Source: Streptomyces sp. SLBN-31
GTDB taxonomy: Bacteria > Actinomycetota > Actinomycetes > Streptomycetales > Streptomycetaceae
Assembly: GCF_006715395.1 (NCBI RefSeq)
Contig: NZ_VFNC01000003.1
Span: 992,001-1,056,000 of the forward strand
Length of the DNA: 64,000 nt
Direction: 5' to 3'
Shown: piece after piece, positions 1 through 8,632 of the stretch
Layout: every line of letters starts with the position of its first letter
Numbering within the stretch: the first letter of the stretch is position 1
Notes under the pieces: model-generated
Told to the model about the DNA's origin: nothing
Databases searched by the model: none
Seen by the model: only the letters and a program-made list of their open reading frames with translations
Program-made: the position numbers and the translations under genes

Positions 1-28
1 CAGCGGCATCCCGGGCCTGCCGTTCTAG
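1..28 (+). CDS. C-terminal tip of YbaB/EbfC-family nucleoid-associated protein (partial)
   Basis: Only the last eight codons and the TAG stop (26-28) are in the window; the readable end is SGIPGLPF. A short Gly/Leu/Pro/Phe-rich tail just before recR is typical of the YbaB/EbfC DNA-binding protein that precedes recR in actinobacteria and many other bacteria. The call rests on this tail and the gene order, so it is tentative. The 5' part lies outside the window. Confidence 0.5.
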
Positions 29-105
29 GAGCCGGCACCGCCTTTCTAAGCGGGGCCTCGGGCAACTACCGTACGAACCTGAAAGACTCCAGGAAGGGCA
101 GTCCG

Positions 106-705
106 TTGTACGAAGGCGTGGTCCAGGACCTCATCGACGAGCTGGGACGGCTGCCCGGCGTCGGTCCCAAGAGCGCCCAGCGGATCGCCTTCCACATCCT
201 GCAGGCGGAGCCGACGGACGTACGGCGTCTCGCCCAGGCTCTGATGGAGGTCAAGGCGAAGGTCCGCTTCTGCGCGACGTGCGGCAACGTCGCGCAGGAG
301 GAGCTGTGCAACATCTGCCGCGACACCCGCCGCGACCCCTCCGTCATCTGTGTGGTGGAGGAGCCGAAGGACGTGGTCGCGATCGAGCGCACCCGCGAGT
401 TCCGCGGCCGCTACCACGTCCTGGGCGGGGCCATCAGCCCCATCGAGGGCGTGGGTCCCGACGACCTGCGTATCCGAGAACTTCTCGCGCGGTTGGCCGA
501 CGGTACGGTCACGGAACTGATCCTGGCCACGGACCCGAATCTGGAGGGCGAGGCCACGGCGACGTACCTCGCCCGAATGATCAAACCCATGGGCCTCAAG
601 GTCACCCGCCTGGCCAGCGGCCTCCCGGTGGGTGGCGACCTGGAATACGCGGACGAGGTGACCCTCGGTCGCGCCTTCGAGGGGAGACGACTCCTAGATG
701 TCTGA
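106..705 (+). CDS. recR: Recombination mediator RecR
   Basis: RecR works with RecF/RecO to load RecA on gapped single-stranded DNA during recombinational repair. The 199-residue length is normal. In order are an N-terminal helix-hairpin-helix ([18 protein letters not shown], about 11-28), a C4 zinc finger (CATCG...CNIC, about 57-72), and a Toprim domain ([10 protein letters not shown] then [12 protein letters not shown]). The start is TTG at 106, chosen because AGGAAGGG ends eight bases upstream and the protein begins at the conserved family start. It follows the YbaB/EbfC gene, the usual partner, and overlaps the next gene by 8 bp, which suggests one transcript. Confidence 0.97.
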   Translation: MYEGVVQDLIDELGRLPGVGPKSAQRIAFHILQAEPTDVRRLAQALMEVKAKVRFCATCGNVAQEELCNICRDTRRDPSVICVVEEPKDVVAIERTREFRGRYHVLGGAISPIEGVGPDDLRIRELLARLADGTVTELILATDPNLEGEATATYLARMIKPMGLKVTRLASGLPVGGDLEYADEVTLGRAFEGRRLLDV

Positions 706-1354
706 CGCCACGCTGCACGACGCGACGCAGGACCCGGACGACTTCGCCGTCCAGATCGCGGACCAGGTGGAGAGCTTCCTGGTGGCCGTCACCGAGGTGG
801 CCAAGGGCGACGAGCCCGGCTCGGCCGTTCCCTTCCTGCTGCTGGAGGTCTCCCAGCTGCTGCTGGCCGGCGGCCGTCTCGGCGCGCACGAGGACATCGT
901 CCCCGACGAGCGCTACGAGCCGGACACGGGCCCGGACGCCGACGTGGACGAGCTCCGCGAGAACCTCGCCCGCCTGCTGGACCCGGTGGACGTCTACTCC
1001 GAGGTCTTCGACCCCTACGAGCCCCGCAAGGCCCCGGTACCGGCCCGGCTCTCCGACGACATCGCCGACGTCATCACCGACCTGCGCCACGGCATGGCCC
1101 ACTACCGCGCCGGCCGTGTCACGGAGGCCCTGTGGTGGTGGCAGTTCTCCTACTTCTCCAACTGGGGCTCCACGGCCTCCGCCGCCCTGCGCGCCCTGCA
1201 GTCCGTCCTCATCCACGTCCGGCTCAACCAGCCCCTGGAGGAGCTGGACGGCCTGGACACGGACCAGAGCATGGGCGACGAGACCCTGGAGTTCGAGGCG
1301 GGCAAGGTGATGGCGGAGGAGATCGCCGGGCCGCTGGGCATCAAGCGGGGCTAG
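698..1354 (+). CDS. DUF5063 domain-containing protein
   Basis: A 218-residue soluble acidic protein of unknown function, found next to recR in streptomycetes and assigned to DUF5063 by overall pattern (Trp-rich centre [25 protein letters not shown], about 145-170). No signal peptide, membrane segment or catalytic motif is visible. Its ATG lies inside the 3' end of recR (8-bp overlap), so translation is probably coupled. The 3' end overlaps the convergent PhzF-like gene by 14 bp. No function is proposed; the co-transcription with recR is an inference from the overlap. Confidence 0.85.
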   Translation: MSDATLHDATQDPDDFAVQIADQVESFLVAVTEVAKGDEPGSAVPFLLLEVSQLLLAGGRLGAHEDIVPDERYEPDTGPDADVDELRENLARLLDPVDVYSEVFDPYEPRKAPVPARLSDDIADVITDLRHGMAHYRAGRVTEALWWWQFSYFSNWGSTASAALRALQSVLIHVRLNQPLEELDGLDTDQSMGDETLEFEAGKVMAEEIAGPLGIKRG

Positions 1355-2201
1355 TCCCCGTCGGCCCGAGGGTTACGGCGGCGCCGGCCACGCCGATGCC
1401 CGTGCCCGGCTCCGCCGGTACCGTCACGGTGATCGTGCTCGGCCGGCCCATGTCCGCGCCCTGGTGGACGGTCACCGTCGCGGGCGTCGCCACCAGCTCC
1501 AGCTCGCGGAGGTAGCCGCCGAGAGCGGCCGCCGCCGCACCGGTCGCCGGGTCCTCGACGACACCGCCGGGCGGGAACGGGTTGCGGGCGTGGAAGACCG
1601 TGGGTGACTCCCGCCAGACCAGGTCGACGGTGGTCCAGCCGCCACGGTCCATGAGGGCGGCGAGCGCGTCCATGTCGTAGCGCAGTTCGGCCAGCCGCTC
1701 GCGGTCGGTGGCGGCGAGGATCGGATGCCAGGCGCCGGCGAAGGCCATGCGCGGCGGGAGCTCCGGGTCCAGGTCCTCGGCGTCCCAGCCGAGGATGGCC
1801 AGCAACTCGGCCAGGTCGGCCTCCGGGACCGGCACCGAACGCGGGGCGACGCTCACCAGGGTCGCCACCAGCGTGCCGTCGGCCGTGCGGTCGGTGGTGA
1901 CCGTGACCGGGCCCGCCTTCGTCCGCAGCAGCAGCCGTCCGGTGCCGTGCCGCTCCGCGTGCGCGACCGCCGTCGCGATCGTCGCGTGACCGCAGAACGA
2001 CACCTCGGCGAGCGGGCTGAAGTACCGCACGTCCATGGTGCCGTCCTGGGACGGCACCAGGAACGCCGTCTCCGAGTAGCCGACCTCGGCCGCGGCCGCC
2101 AGCATCGTCGCGTCGTCGACGCCGGTGGCATCGAGCACGACACCCGCCGGGTTGCCTCCCGCGGGGTCGGTGCTGAACGCCACGTATCGCAGAATCTCCA
2201 T
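1341..2201 (-). CDS. PhzF-family isomerase/epimerase-like protein
   Basis: A 286-residue protein of the PhzF/diaminopimelate-epimerase-like fold. Seen: the N-terminal family start (YVAFSTDPAGGNPAGVVLDA), a segment SETAFLVPS, the FCGHATIATA motif near residue 85, and a C-terminal DPATGAAAAALGGYL motif, all hallmarks of PhzF. PhzF proteins isomerise small hydroxy- or amino-acids; the substrate here is unknown, and no phenazine genes are nearby. It is monocistronic, convergent with the DUF5063 gene, and followed upstream by a TSUP permease on the same strand after a 45-bp gap. Confidence 0.9.
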   Translation of the reverse strand: MEILRYVAFSTDPAGGNPAGVVLDATGVDDATMLAAAAEVGYSETAFLVPSQDGTMDVRYFSPLAEVSFCGHATIATAVAHAERHGTGRLLLRTKAGPVTVTTDRTADGTLVATLVSVAPRSVPVPEADLAELLAILGWDAEDLDPELPPRMAFAGAWHPILAATDRERLAELRYDMDALAALMDRGGWTTVDLVWRESPTVFHARNPFPPGGVVEDPATGAAAAALGGYLRELELVATPATVTVHQGADMGRPSTITVTVPAEPGTGIGVAGAAVTLGPTGTSPA

Positions 2202-2246
2202 CCGCCGACGGTATCCGAACTGCCGTACGGCGAAAGGCGGGAGGGT

Positions 2247-2966
2247 TCACAGACCCCACAGTCCCTTCCCCACGGCCGTCACCCCGCCGGTCAGCGCGAG
2301 CGTCAGCACCAGCAGTCGGGCCCGCTTCTCGGGTATGCGCTCCGTGAGCGACCTGCCGATGAGCGCGCCGGCCGTCATCGCGCAGACCACCGCCGTCCAC
2401 TGTGCGCCGGCCAGCCGCGGCGCCCCGTTCGCGGCCACCGAGAAGGCGTTCACCACCACCCCGTAGAACTGCGCGTTCGGCACGAACTCCCGTACCGTCC
2501 AGCCCGCGTTGAGCGCGTACAGGGAGATCGGCGGGCCGCCGACGCCCGCCGCCGAGTTCATGAACCCGCCGACGGCACCGGCGGCGACCGCCCCCCTCGT
2601 CCCGCGCAGCGCGGCCACCCGCGCACCCCGCATCACCAGCAGCACGGCGACGGTCACCAGGCCGCCCATCACCAGCAGCAGGACGGGCGCCGGGAGTTGC
2701 CGGGTCAGCCAGGCTCCCGCCGGGACCGTGCAGGCCGCGGCCAGGCACAGCGGGACCATCGCGGCGGCCCGTACCCGCCGCCAGCCGCCCGCGAGTCCGA
2801 CGACGCTGATGGCGCCGGCGGCGCAGTTGGCCAGGACCACCCCGTTCACCGGCCCCAGCAGCAGCACCAGCGCGGGTACGGCGACCAGCGCGAAGCCCAT
2901 GCCGGTCAGCCACTGCACCGACGAGCCGAGCAGCACGATCCCCGCCAGCAGTACGTCCGTGCCCAC
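2247..2966 (-). CDS. TSUP-family (TauE/SafE-like) membrane permease
   Basis: A 239-residue protein made almost wholly of hydrophobic segments (about eight), with the internal repeat and the family motif GFMNSAAGVGGPPISLYAL near residue 155, typical of TSUP transporters (TauE/SafE/DUF81). Members export or import sulfite, sulfoacetate or other organosulfur anions; the substrate cannot be told from sequence. It lies upstream of the PhzF gene on the same strand (45-bp gap), so the two may be co-transcribed. Its promoter must lie in the 194-bp gap divergent from ask. Confidence 0.88.
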   Translation of the reverse strand: MGTDVLLAGIVLLGSSVQWLTGMGFALVAVPALVLLLGPVNGVVLANCAAGAISVVGLAGGWRRVRAAAMVPLCLAAACTVPAGAWLTRQLPAPVLLLVMGGLVTVAVLLVMRGARVAALRGTRGAVAAGAVGGFMNSAAGVGGPPISLYALNAGWTVREFVPNAQFYGVVVNAFSVAANGAPRLAGAQWTAVVCAMTAGALIGRSLTERIPEKRARLLVLTLALTGGVTAVGKGLWGL

Positions 2967-3160
2967 GCGACCACTCCCCGTGAATTGCGAGCTCAGCCGT
3001 CATTGTGACCCGGGGCACTTTCGGAGTGGCGCGGACGTTCGAGGGGCAGGTGCTGTCCGGAACGCGAGCGGGACGAGATCTCACGATGCGGTATCGCGGA
3101 GGGGATTTTCGGACGCTCGTTAAACTGAGCCGACATATACGGACTGAGCGAGGAGCGCAC

Positions 3161-4432
3161 GTGGGCCTTGTCGTGCAGAAGTACGGAGGCTCCTCCGTAG
3201 CCGATGCCGAAGGCATCAAGCGCGTCGCCAAGCGGATCGTGGAAGCGAAGAAGAACGGCAACCAGGTGGTTGTCGTCGTTTCCGCGATGGGCGACACGAC
3301 GGACGAGCTGATCGATCTCGCCGAGCAGGTTTCTCCCATGCCTGCCGGGCGGGAGTTCGACATGCTGCTGACCGCCGGAGAGCGGATCTCCATGGCACTG
3401 CTGGCCATGGCGATCAAAAACCTGGGCCACGAGGCCCAGAGCTTCACCGGCAGCCAGGCGGGCGTCATCACCGACTCCGTCCACAACAAAGCCCGCATCA
3501 TCGACGTGACGCCGGGGCGCATCCGCACCGCGCTCGACGAGGGCAACATCGCCATCGTCGCCGGTTTCCAGGGCGTCAGCGCCGACAAGAAGGACATCAC
3601 GACCCTCGGTCGTGGTGGCTCCGACACCACGGCGGTCGCGCTGGCCGCGGCCCTCGACGCCGAGGTGTGCGAGATCTACACCGACGTCGACGGCGTGTTC
3701 ACCGCCGACCCGCGTGTGGTGAAGAAGGCGAAGAAGATCGACTGGATCTCCTTCGAGGACATGCTGGAGCTGGCCTCGTCCGGCTCCAAGGTGCTGCTCC
3801 ACCGCTGCGTGGAGTACGCCCGACGCTACGACATCCCGATCCACGTCCGGTCCAGCTTCAGCGGACTGCAGGGCACCTGGGTCAGCAGTGAGCCGATTGG
3901 GGACCAGAAGGTGGAGCAGGCCATCATCTCCGGTGTCGCGCACGACACCTCCGAGGCCAAGGTGACGGTCGTCGGCGTGCCGGACAAGCCGGGCGAGGCC
4001 GCGGTCATCTTCCGGGCCATCGCCGACGCCGAGATCAACATCGACATGGTGGTGCAGAACGTGTCGGCCGCGTCCACCGGGCTGACCGACATCTCCTTCA
4101 CCCTTCCCAAGACCGAGGGCCGCAAGGCCATCGACGCCCTGGAGAAGGCGAAGGTCGGCATCGGCTTCGACTCGCTGCGCTACGACGACCAGATCGGCAA
4201 GATCTCCCTCGTCGGCGCCGGCATGAAGACCAACCCGGGCGTCACCGCGGCCTTCTTCGAGGCGCTGTCCGACGCGGGCGTCAACATCGAGCTGATCTCG
4301 ACCTCCGAGATCCGTATCTCGGTCGTCACCCGTGCCGACGACGTCAACGACGCCGTGCGCGCCGTGCACACCGCCTTCGGCCTGGACTCCGACAGCGACG
4401 AGGCCGTCGTCTACGGGGGCACCGGACGCTGA
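3161..4432 (+). CDS. ask: Aspartate kinase (aspartokinase)
   Basis: Phosphorylates L-aspartate, the first step towards lysine/diaminopimelate, threonine, methionine and isoleucine. The product is 423 residues: kinase domain with KYGGSSV at 7-13 and [16 protein letters not shown] near 150-165, then two ACT domains (about 265-330 and 345-405) that bind lysine/threonine for feedback control. The GTG at 3161 is chosen over upstream starts because the protein then opens as GLVVQKYGG like its family, and AGGAG sits at 3151-3155. It overlaps asd by 1 bp (TGATG). A second start inside the gene may give the regulatory beta subunit (separate entry). Confidence 0.97.
   Translation: MGLVVQKYGGSSVADAEGIKRVAKRIVEAKKNGNQVVVVVSAMGDTTDELIDLAEQVSPMPAGREFDMLLTAGERISMALLAMAIKNLGHEAQSFTGSQAGVITDSVHNKARIIDVTPGRIRTALDEGNIAIVAGFQGVSADKKDITTLGRGGSDTTAVALAAALDAEVCEIYTDVDGVFTADPRVVKKAKKIDWISFEDMLELASSGSKVLLHRCVEYARRYDIPIHVRSSFSGLQGTWVSSEPIGDQKVEQAIISGVAHDTSEAKVTVVGVPDKPGEAAVIFRAIADAEINIDMVVQNVSAASTGLTDISFTLPKTEGRKAIDALEKAKVGIGFDSLRYDDQIGKISLVGAGMKTNPGVTAAFFEALSDAGVNIELISTSEIRISVVTRADDVNDAVRAVHTAFGLDSDSDEAVVYGGTGR
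3899..3913 (+). promoter_or_regulatory. Possible internal ribosome binding site and GTG start for aspartokinase beta subunit
   Basis: GGGGA at 3899-3903 lies seven bases before an in-frame GTG at 3911, codon 251 of ask. Translation from here would give a 173-residue product beginning [10 protein letters not shown] and holding only the ACT domains. In Corynebacterium and Bacillus the beta subunit of aspartokinase is made from an internal start at this same place. The alignment with the known Corynebacterium beta start is from memory. Confidence 0.5.
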
Positions 4433-5490
4433 TGTCTGGGACCGGACGGCCGACGCTCGCGGTCGTGGGAGCGACCGGTGCCGTCGGCACGGTCATGCTT
4501 CAGATCCTGTCCCAGCACGCGGACATCTGGGGCGAGATCCGTCTGATCGCCTCGCCGCGCTCGGCCGGCCGCAAGCTGGCCGTGCGCGGCGAGCAGGTCG
4601 AGGTGGTGGCGCTGACCGAGGAGGCCTTCGACGGGGTCGACGTCGCCATGTTCGACGTGCCCGACGAGGTCGCCGAGCGGTGGGCGCCGCTGGCCGCCGC
4701 CCGGGGCGCGGTCGTGGTGGACAACTCGGGCGCCTTCCGGATGGACCCCGAGGTCCCGCTGGTCGTCCCCGAGGTCAATCCGCACTGCGCCCGCCGCCGG
4801 CCGCGCGGGATCATCGCCAACCCCAACTGCACGACCCTGTCGATGATCGTGGCGCTCGGCGCGCTGCACGCCGAGTTCGGGCTGCGCGAGCTGGTGGTGT
4901 CCTCGTACCAGGCGGTGAGCGGAGCCGGCCGCGCCGGTGTCGAGACGCTCCGCCGGCAGCTGGCGCTGGTGGCCGGCACGGAGCTGGGGACGCACCCCGG
5001 TGACCTCAGGCGGGCCGTCGGCGACGACACCGGGCCGTTCCCGGAGCCGGTCGCGCTGAACGTCGTACCGTGGGCCGGGTCGTTGCGCGAGGACGGCTGG
5101 TCGTCGGAGGAGATGAAGGTGCGGGACGAGACCCGCAAGATCCTCGGGCTGCCCCACCTTCCCGTGGCGGTCACCTGCGTACGGGTCCCGGTCGTCACCA
5201 CGCACTCCCTGACCGTCCACGCCCGCTTCGAGGGCGAGGTCACCGTGGACGGCGCCCGCGAGATCCTGGCCACCGCGCCGGGCGTCGTGCTCTTCGACGA
5301 TCCGGCCGCCGGGGAGTTCCCGACGCCCGCCGACGTGGTGGGCACCGACCCGACCTGGGTGGGCCGGGTGCGGCGCGCGCTCGACGATCCGACCGCGCTC
5401 GAACTGTTCGTCTGCGGCGACAACCTGCGCAAGGGCGCGGCCCTCAACACCGCCCAGATCGCCGAGCTGGTGGCCGCCGAGCGGGTGTGA
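4432..5490 (+). CDS. asd: Aspartate-semialdehyde dehydrogenase
   Basis: NADPH-dependent reduction of aspartyl phosphate to aspartate semialdehyde, the step after aspartokinase. The product has 352 residues. Seen: Rossmann motif [12 protein letters not shown] at 9-20, the active-site cysteine in NPNCTTL (about residue 132), SYQAVSGAG, and the catalytic His region near [12 protein letters not shown]. The ATG at 4432 overlaps the ask stop by one base, so the two enzymes are translationally coupled at equal ratio. A hairpin terminator follows the stop codon. Confidence 0.97.
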   Translation: MSGTGRPTLAVVGATGAVGTVMLQILSQHADIWGEIRLIASPRSAGRKLAVRGEQVEVVALTEEAFDGVDVAMFDVPDEVAERWAPLAAARGAVVVDNSGAFRMDPEVPLVVPEVNPHCARRRPRGIIANPNCTTLSMIVALGALHAEFGLRELVVSSYQAVSGAGRAGVETLRRQLALVAGTELGTHPGDLRRAVGDDTGPFPEPVALNVVPWAGSLREDGWSSEEMKVRDETRKILGLPHLPVAVTCVRVPVVTTHSLTVHARFEGEVTVDGAREILATAPGVVLFDDPAAGEFPTPADVVGTDPTWVGRVRRALDDPTALELFVCGDNLRKGAALNTAQIAELVAAERV

Positions 5491-5497
5491 CACGAGA

Positions 5498-5521
5498 CGC
5501 CCCGGCGGTGGGTCCGGGGCG
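5498..5521 (+). terminator. Hairpin terminator after asd
   Basis: Perfect 8-bp stem CGCCCCGG / CCGGGGCG with an 8-base loop, starting 8 bases after the asd stop, followed by GTTTGTATG. It lacks a long T run, as is common for Streptomyces terminators. Confidence 0.7.
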
Positions 5522-5896
5522 GTTTGTATGATCTGTGAACGAAGTGTGAGCCGGTCCATGGTCCGGACCACTTGCTGTGGACCCCGTCGGCGTCCGAAGA
5601 TTTTCCTCCCCGTCCTTCCGCAACCGCGCGAAGGGCGGGGAGCGTCTTTGCGAACGCCCTTCAGGGGGCCGAACGTCCTTCAGGTGGCCGAGCGCCTCCG
5701 GGAGCCGGCGGGGACGCGGTACGAGGTGTGGGGACATCTCGATCATTCAGGACATAGGGGAAGAGCGGGTAGGCATGAGGGCGTTTGACGCACGGTCGGT
5801 TGTGCTGCCTGACGCGAGACGGCCGGTCACGGCACATGACGCGAAAGTGACGCCCGGCACGTACAACCCTGACGGGGGGAAGCGTGTCCAACTGAC
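5522..5896. other. Long leader/promoter region before the ECF sigma gene, with short repeats
   Basis: No convincing gene is seen in this 375-base stretch. It holds a 12-bp perfect palindrome TGGTCCGGACCA (about 5558-5570), a 7-bp stem (AAGGGCG at 5631-5637 / CGCCCTT at 5655-5661), and a near-perfect tandem repeat of 19 bases (5652-5670 and 5671-5689, 17 of 19 identical). GGGGGGA at about 5874-5880 lies 16 bases before the GTG of the sigma gene, far for a ribosome site. An open frame from ATG 5774 overlaps the sigma start but shows no family features. Confidence 0.4.
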
Positions 5897-6541
5897 GTGG
5901 CCCAGGTTCTCGACTTCAGCGCTGCGACACGCAGCCGACCCCGCATGCCCGGCGCGCCCGGCGGCATGCCGGTGATCGCGCCCATGCCCGCAGCGCGGCC
6001 CACCCGCATACCCAGTCAGCGCGACGGCGTCGAGGACGCCGTGGCGGCCGGAACCACCGTCGACCACCTGACGGAGACCTATCGCGCGCACTACCGCTCG
6101 CTGCTGGGCCTCGCCGCGCTCCTGCTCGACGACACCGCTTCCTGCGAGGACGTCGTCCAGGAGGCCTTCATCCGCGTCCACTCCGCGCGCAAGCGCGTCC
6201 GCGACCCGGAGAAGACCCTCGCCTACCTGCGGCAGACGGTCGTCAACCTCTCCCGCTCGGCCCTGCGCCGCCGCATCCTCGGCCTCAAGCTGCTGTCCAA
6301 GCCGATGCCGGACATGGCGAGCGCGGAGGAGGGGGCGTACGACCAGCTCGAGCGCGACTCCCTCATCAAGGCGATGAAGGGGCTGCAGCGCCGCCAGCGC
6401 GAGGTCCTGGTGCTGCGCTACTTCGCGGACATGACCGAGGCGCAGGTCGCCGAGACGCTCGGCATATCGCTGGGCTCGGTGAAGGCGTACGGCTCCCGCG
6501 GCATCGCCGCCCTGCGCGTCGCGATGGAGGCACCGGCATGA
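5897..6541 (+). CDS. SigE-family (ECF-type) RNA polymerase sigma factor
   Basis: A 214-residue group 4 sigma factor of the actinobacterial SigE-like family, which direct RNA polymerase to promoters for stress or development genes. Seen: about 50 variable residues, then region 2 (YRAHYRSLLGLAALLLDD...EDVVQEAFIRVH, about 56-100; QTVVNLSRSALRRR about 112-125), a linker, and region 4 with the helix-turn-helix (LQRRQREVLVLRYFADM...VAETLGISLGSVKAYGSRG, about 158-200). The GTG at 5897 is the family-like start but has only a distant ribosome site. Its stop overlaps the next gene's ATG (ATGA), so the next product is a likely cognate regulator. Confidence 0.92.
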   Translation: MAQVLDFSAATRSRPRMPGAPGGMPVIAPMPAARPTRIPSQRDGVEDAVAAGTTVDHLTETYRAHYRSLLGLAALLLDDTASCEDVVQEAFIRVHSARKRVRDPEKTLAYLRQTVVNLSRSALRRRILGLKLLSKPMPDMASAEEGAYDQLERDSLIKAMKGLQRRQREVLVLRYFADMTEAQVAETLGISLGSVKAYGSRGIAALRVAMEAPA

Positions 6542-7698
6542 ACCGGGACGCCCAGGGACCCGACTCCCGAGACCGCCACGAGCCCTTCGCCTGGCACGAG
6601 CCGACGGCACCGCACGAGCAAGAGCACACGCAATCGCACGCTGGGAACGACACTGTGAACCACGGCCCCGACGACCAGAGCCCCGACGGGTTCGACTCGG
6701 ACGAGCTGGCTCTGCGCAGGATGCTGCACCAGGCGGTGCAGACGGTCGAGCCGCGCGACGGCACACTGGAGCACCTGCGGCGGGCCGTGCCCGCCCGGCG
6801 CGCCCGCAAGCGGCAGGCGATGGTCGGCATGGCGGCCGCGGCACTCTTCCTCGGCACCGCCGTCCCGGCCCTCGTGCACGTCTCGAACTCCACCGGCTCG
6901 GACGTCAACCCGTCCGTCGCCGGGCAGGCCTCACAGGCCCAGGGCGGGGCGAACCAGGGAAAAACCGACGGCAGTGAGAGCACTGCCGGCGGCACCTCCG
7001 GCAAGTCCGGAAACCCCGGCAAGAACGGCACCAAGGGCGACGGCAAGGGCAAGAACTCCGGCGCCGGCACCGGCGGCACGGCCGGCACCGACCCCTCGGC
7101 GACCTCCGCGACGGCCCCGGTCTGCACGGCCGACCAGCTCGGCCAGGCCACCGGCAGCGCCGCCGCCCCGGACGCCGCGGGCACCGTCTACGGCACCTTC
7201 CGTGTCGTGAACACCTCCGCCACCGCCTGCACGGTCGACGGCCCCGGCTCGGTGGGCTTCCAGACGGCGGGTGCCGCGGACGCCACGAAGATCAGCACCA
7301 TGCGGCACGTGTCCGGGGACGCGGCGGCCGGCCTGCCCGACCCGTCCACCGAGCTCGCCTCACTGATCCTGCAGCCCGGCGCCGCCTACGAGGTGAAGTT
7401 CGCCTGGGTGCCCTCCCAGAGCTGTCCCACCACCGGCGGCGACAGCAGCGGCACCACGGACGGCGGCCCGACCGCCGACCCGTCCCCCACGGGCGAGACC
7501 ACCAGCAGCACCACCGGCAGCACGTCCTCGGGCACGGACAGCGGCGTGACCACCCAGATGCTCAGGACGGACGGCACGGCGGACGGCAGTGTCATCGTGG
7601 CGGACACGACGCAGGCGGGATCGCCGACGGCCACCGCCACGGTGCCGAACGCGTGCGCGGGGATCGTCTACTACACGGGGCTGCTCGCGGGGTCCTGA
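6538..7698 (+). CDS. Single-pass membrane protein coupled to the sigma factor; candidate anti-sigma factor with DUF4232-like outer domain
   Basis: 386 residues. Seen: an acidic, His-rich cytoplasmic part of about 93 residues with a short helical stretch (DELALRRMLHQAVQTVEPRDGTLEHLRRAVPARRARKRQ split around 58-92), one membrane helix (about 95-113), a low-complexity Ser/Gly/Thr/Lys linker (about 115-185), then an outer domain with Cys pairs (VCTADQLG..., NTSATACTVDGPGSVGF, SQSC, PNACAG), resembling DUF4232. It overlaps the sigma gene by 4 bp, the usual layout of sigma/anti-sigma pairs. No zinc-binding HxxxCxxC anti-sigma motif is visible, so the role is inferred from position and topology. Confidence 0.75.
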   Translation: MNRDAQGPDSRDRHEPFAWHEPTAPHEQEHTQSHAGNDTVNHGPDDQSPDGFDSDELALRRMLHQAVQTVEPRDGTLEHLRRAVPARRARKRQAMVGMAAAALFLGTAVPALVHVSNSTGSDVNPSVAGQASQAQGGANQGKTDGSESTAGGTSGKSGNPGKNGTKGDGKGKNSGAGTGGTAGTDPSATSATAPVCTADQLGQATGSAAAPDAAGTVYGTFRVVNTSATACTVDGPGSVGFQTAGAADATKISTMRHVSGDAAAGLPDPSTELASLILQPGAAYEVKFAWVPSQSCPTTGGDSSGTTDGGPTADPSPTGETTSSTTGSTSSGTDSGVTTQMLRTDGTADGSVIVADTTQAGSPTATATVPNACAGIVYYTGLLAGS

Positions 7699-8465
7699 GC
7701 CTCGGCCTCGCTCACCAGGCCCATCGCCGCGTCGCGCGCGAACTCCACCTCGCGGCGCAGCAGCCTGAACCACATGAAGACCACGAACCCGGCGAAGACG
7801 AACCACTCGCCGGTGTAACCGAGGTTCTGGAAGGCCTTCAGGTCCAGCCCGGAGCCGGCCGGCGCCGTCGCCGGCACGGCCTTCATCCCGGAGTCCCCCT
7901 TGTTCAGGGTGACCCAGGCGTCGTACACGTCGTACGGCACCAGGTTGACCAGCGACGCCGCGCTGATCGCGGCGGTCTGCCCGGCCGGCAGGCCGCCCCG
8001 GGCGCTCACCCCGTTGTCCCCGGGCGTCTCGGACGCCTGCAGCGCGCCGGTGACGGTGACCTCACCGCTCGGCGCGGCGGGGGCGCGGGCCGCGTCGGCC
8101 GACCCCGGCAGCCAGCCCCGCACGACCGGCAGCGCCTTGCCGCCGTCGACGCGCAGCAGCGTCAGCACGTAGTACCCCTGCCTGCCGTCCAGGGTGCGGT
8201 CCGGCACCAGCAGCTGCTTGCCCCAGCGGCCGGTCGCGGTGGCCTGCCGGCCCGACGTGGCCTTGTCCACGGGCAGCAGTTCCCGCAGGGGGCGCGCGGC
8301 CTCCTGCTTGCTGTCGGCGGCCTGCGCGGTCGCCTCGCGGTGGTCCTGCACCCGGCCCTCGAAGCGGCTCAGCTGCCACGACCCCATGAAGATGCAGAAG
8401 GGGATGGCGAGCAGCACGAAGACGTTGATCCCCCACCACCGGGGCGTCAGCAGAAACCGGTACAC
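7671..8465 (-). CDS. SURF1-family cytochrome oxidase assembly protein
   Basis: SURF1 proteins help assemble aa3-type cytochrome c oxidase in the membrane. Seen: N-terminal membrane helix in RFLLTPRWWGINVFVLLA followed by GSWQLSRFE, an outer beta domain with VRGWLPG, and a C-terminal helix (EWFVFAGFVVFMWFRLLRR) followed by a charged tail; two helices around a periplasmic-type domain is the SURF1 plan. The start is uncertain: GTG at 8465 begins VYRFLLTP and suits the family; GTGs at 8474 and 8528 would add 3 or 21 residues, and none has a good ribosome site. The gene converges with the membrane-protein gene and overlaps it by 28 bp. Confidence 0.88.
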   Translation of the reverse strand: MYRFLLTPRWWGINVFVLLAIPFCIFMGSWQLSRFEGRVQDHREATAQAADSKQEAARPLRELLPVDKATSGRQATATGRWGKQLLVPDRTLDGRQGYYVLTLLRVDGGKALPVVRGWLPGSADAARAPAAPSGEVTVTGALQASETPGDNGVSARGGLPAGQTAAISAASLVNLVPYDVYDAWVTLNKGDSGMKAVPATAPAGSGLDLKAFQNLGYTGEWFVFAGFVVFMWFRLLRREVEFARDAAMGLVSEAEAQDPASSPV

Positions 8466-8632
8466 GCCTTCCACGGTACGGGGCGGCCACGCCGCGCCCG
8501 GCCGCGGGGTTCGCTCCGGTGCGCCCACCGGCCGACCGTCTGGACCTGTGTTCGGTAAGGGCGCGGTAGAAGTTGTCCACAGCCTGCGGACCCTGGCGGC
8601 GAATTGTCCGTGCGAGCAGGCAGTATGGGGCC

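Noticed and set aside
3161..5490. Ectoine or antibiotic-cluster aspartokinase
   Set aside because: Followed only by asd in the conserved core order, with no biosynthetic cluster genes nearby.
5774..5975. Frame MRAFDARSVVLPDARR... before the sigma gene
   Set aside because: Overlaps the sigma start in another frame, no family match and poor codon bias.
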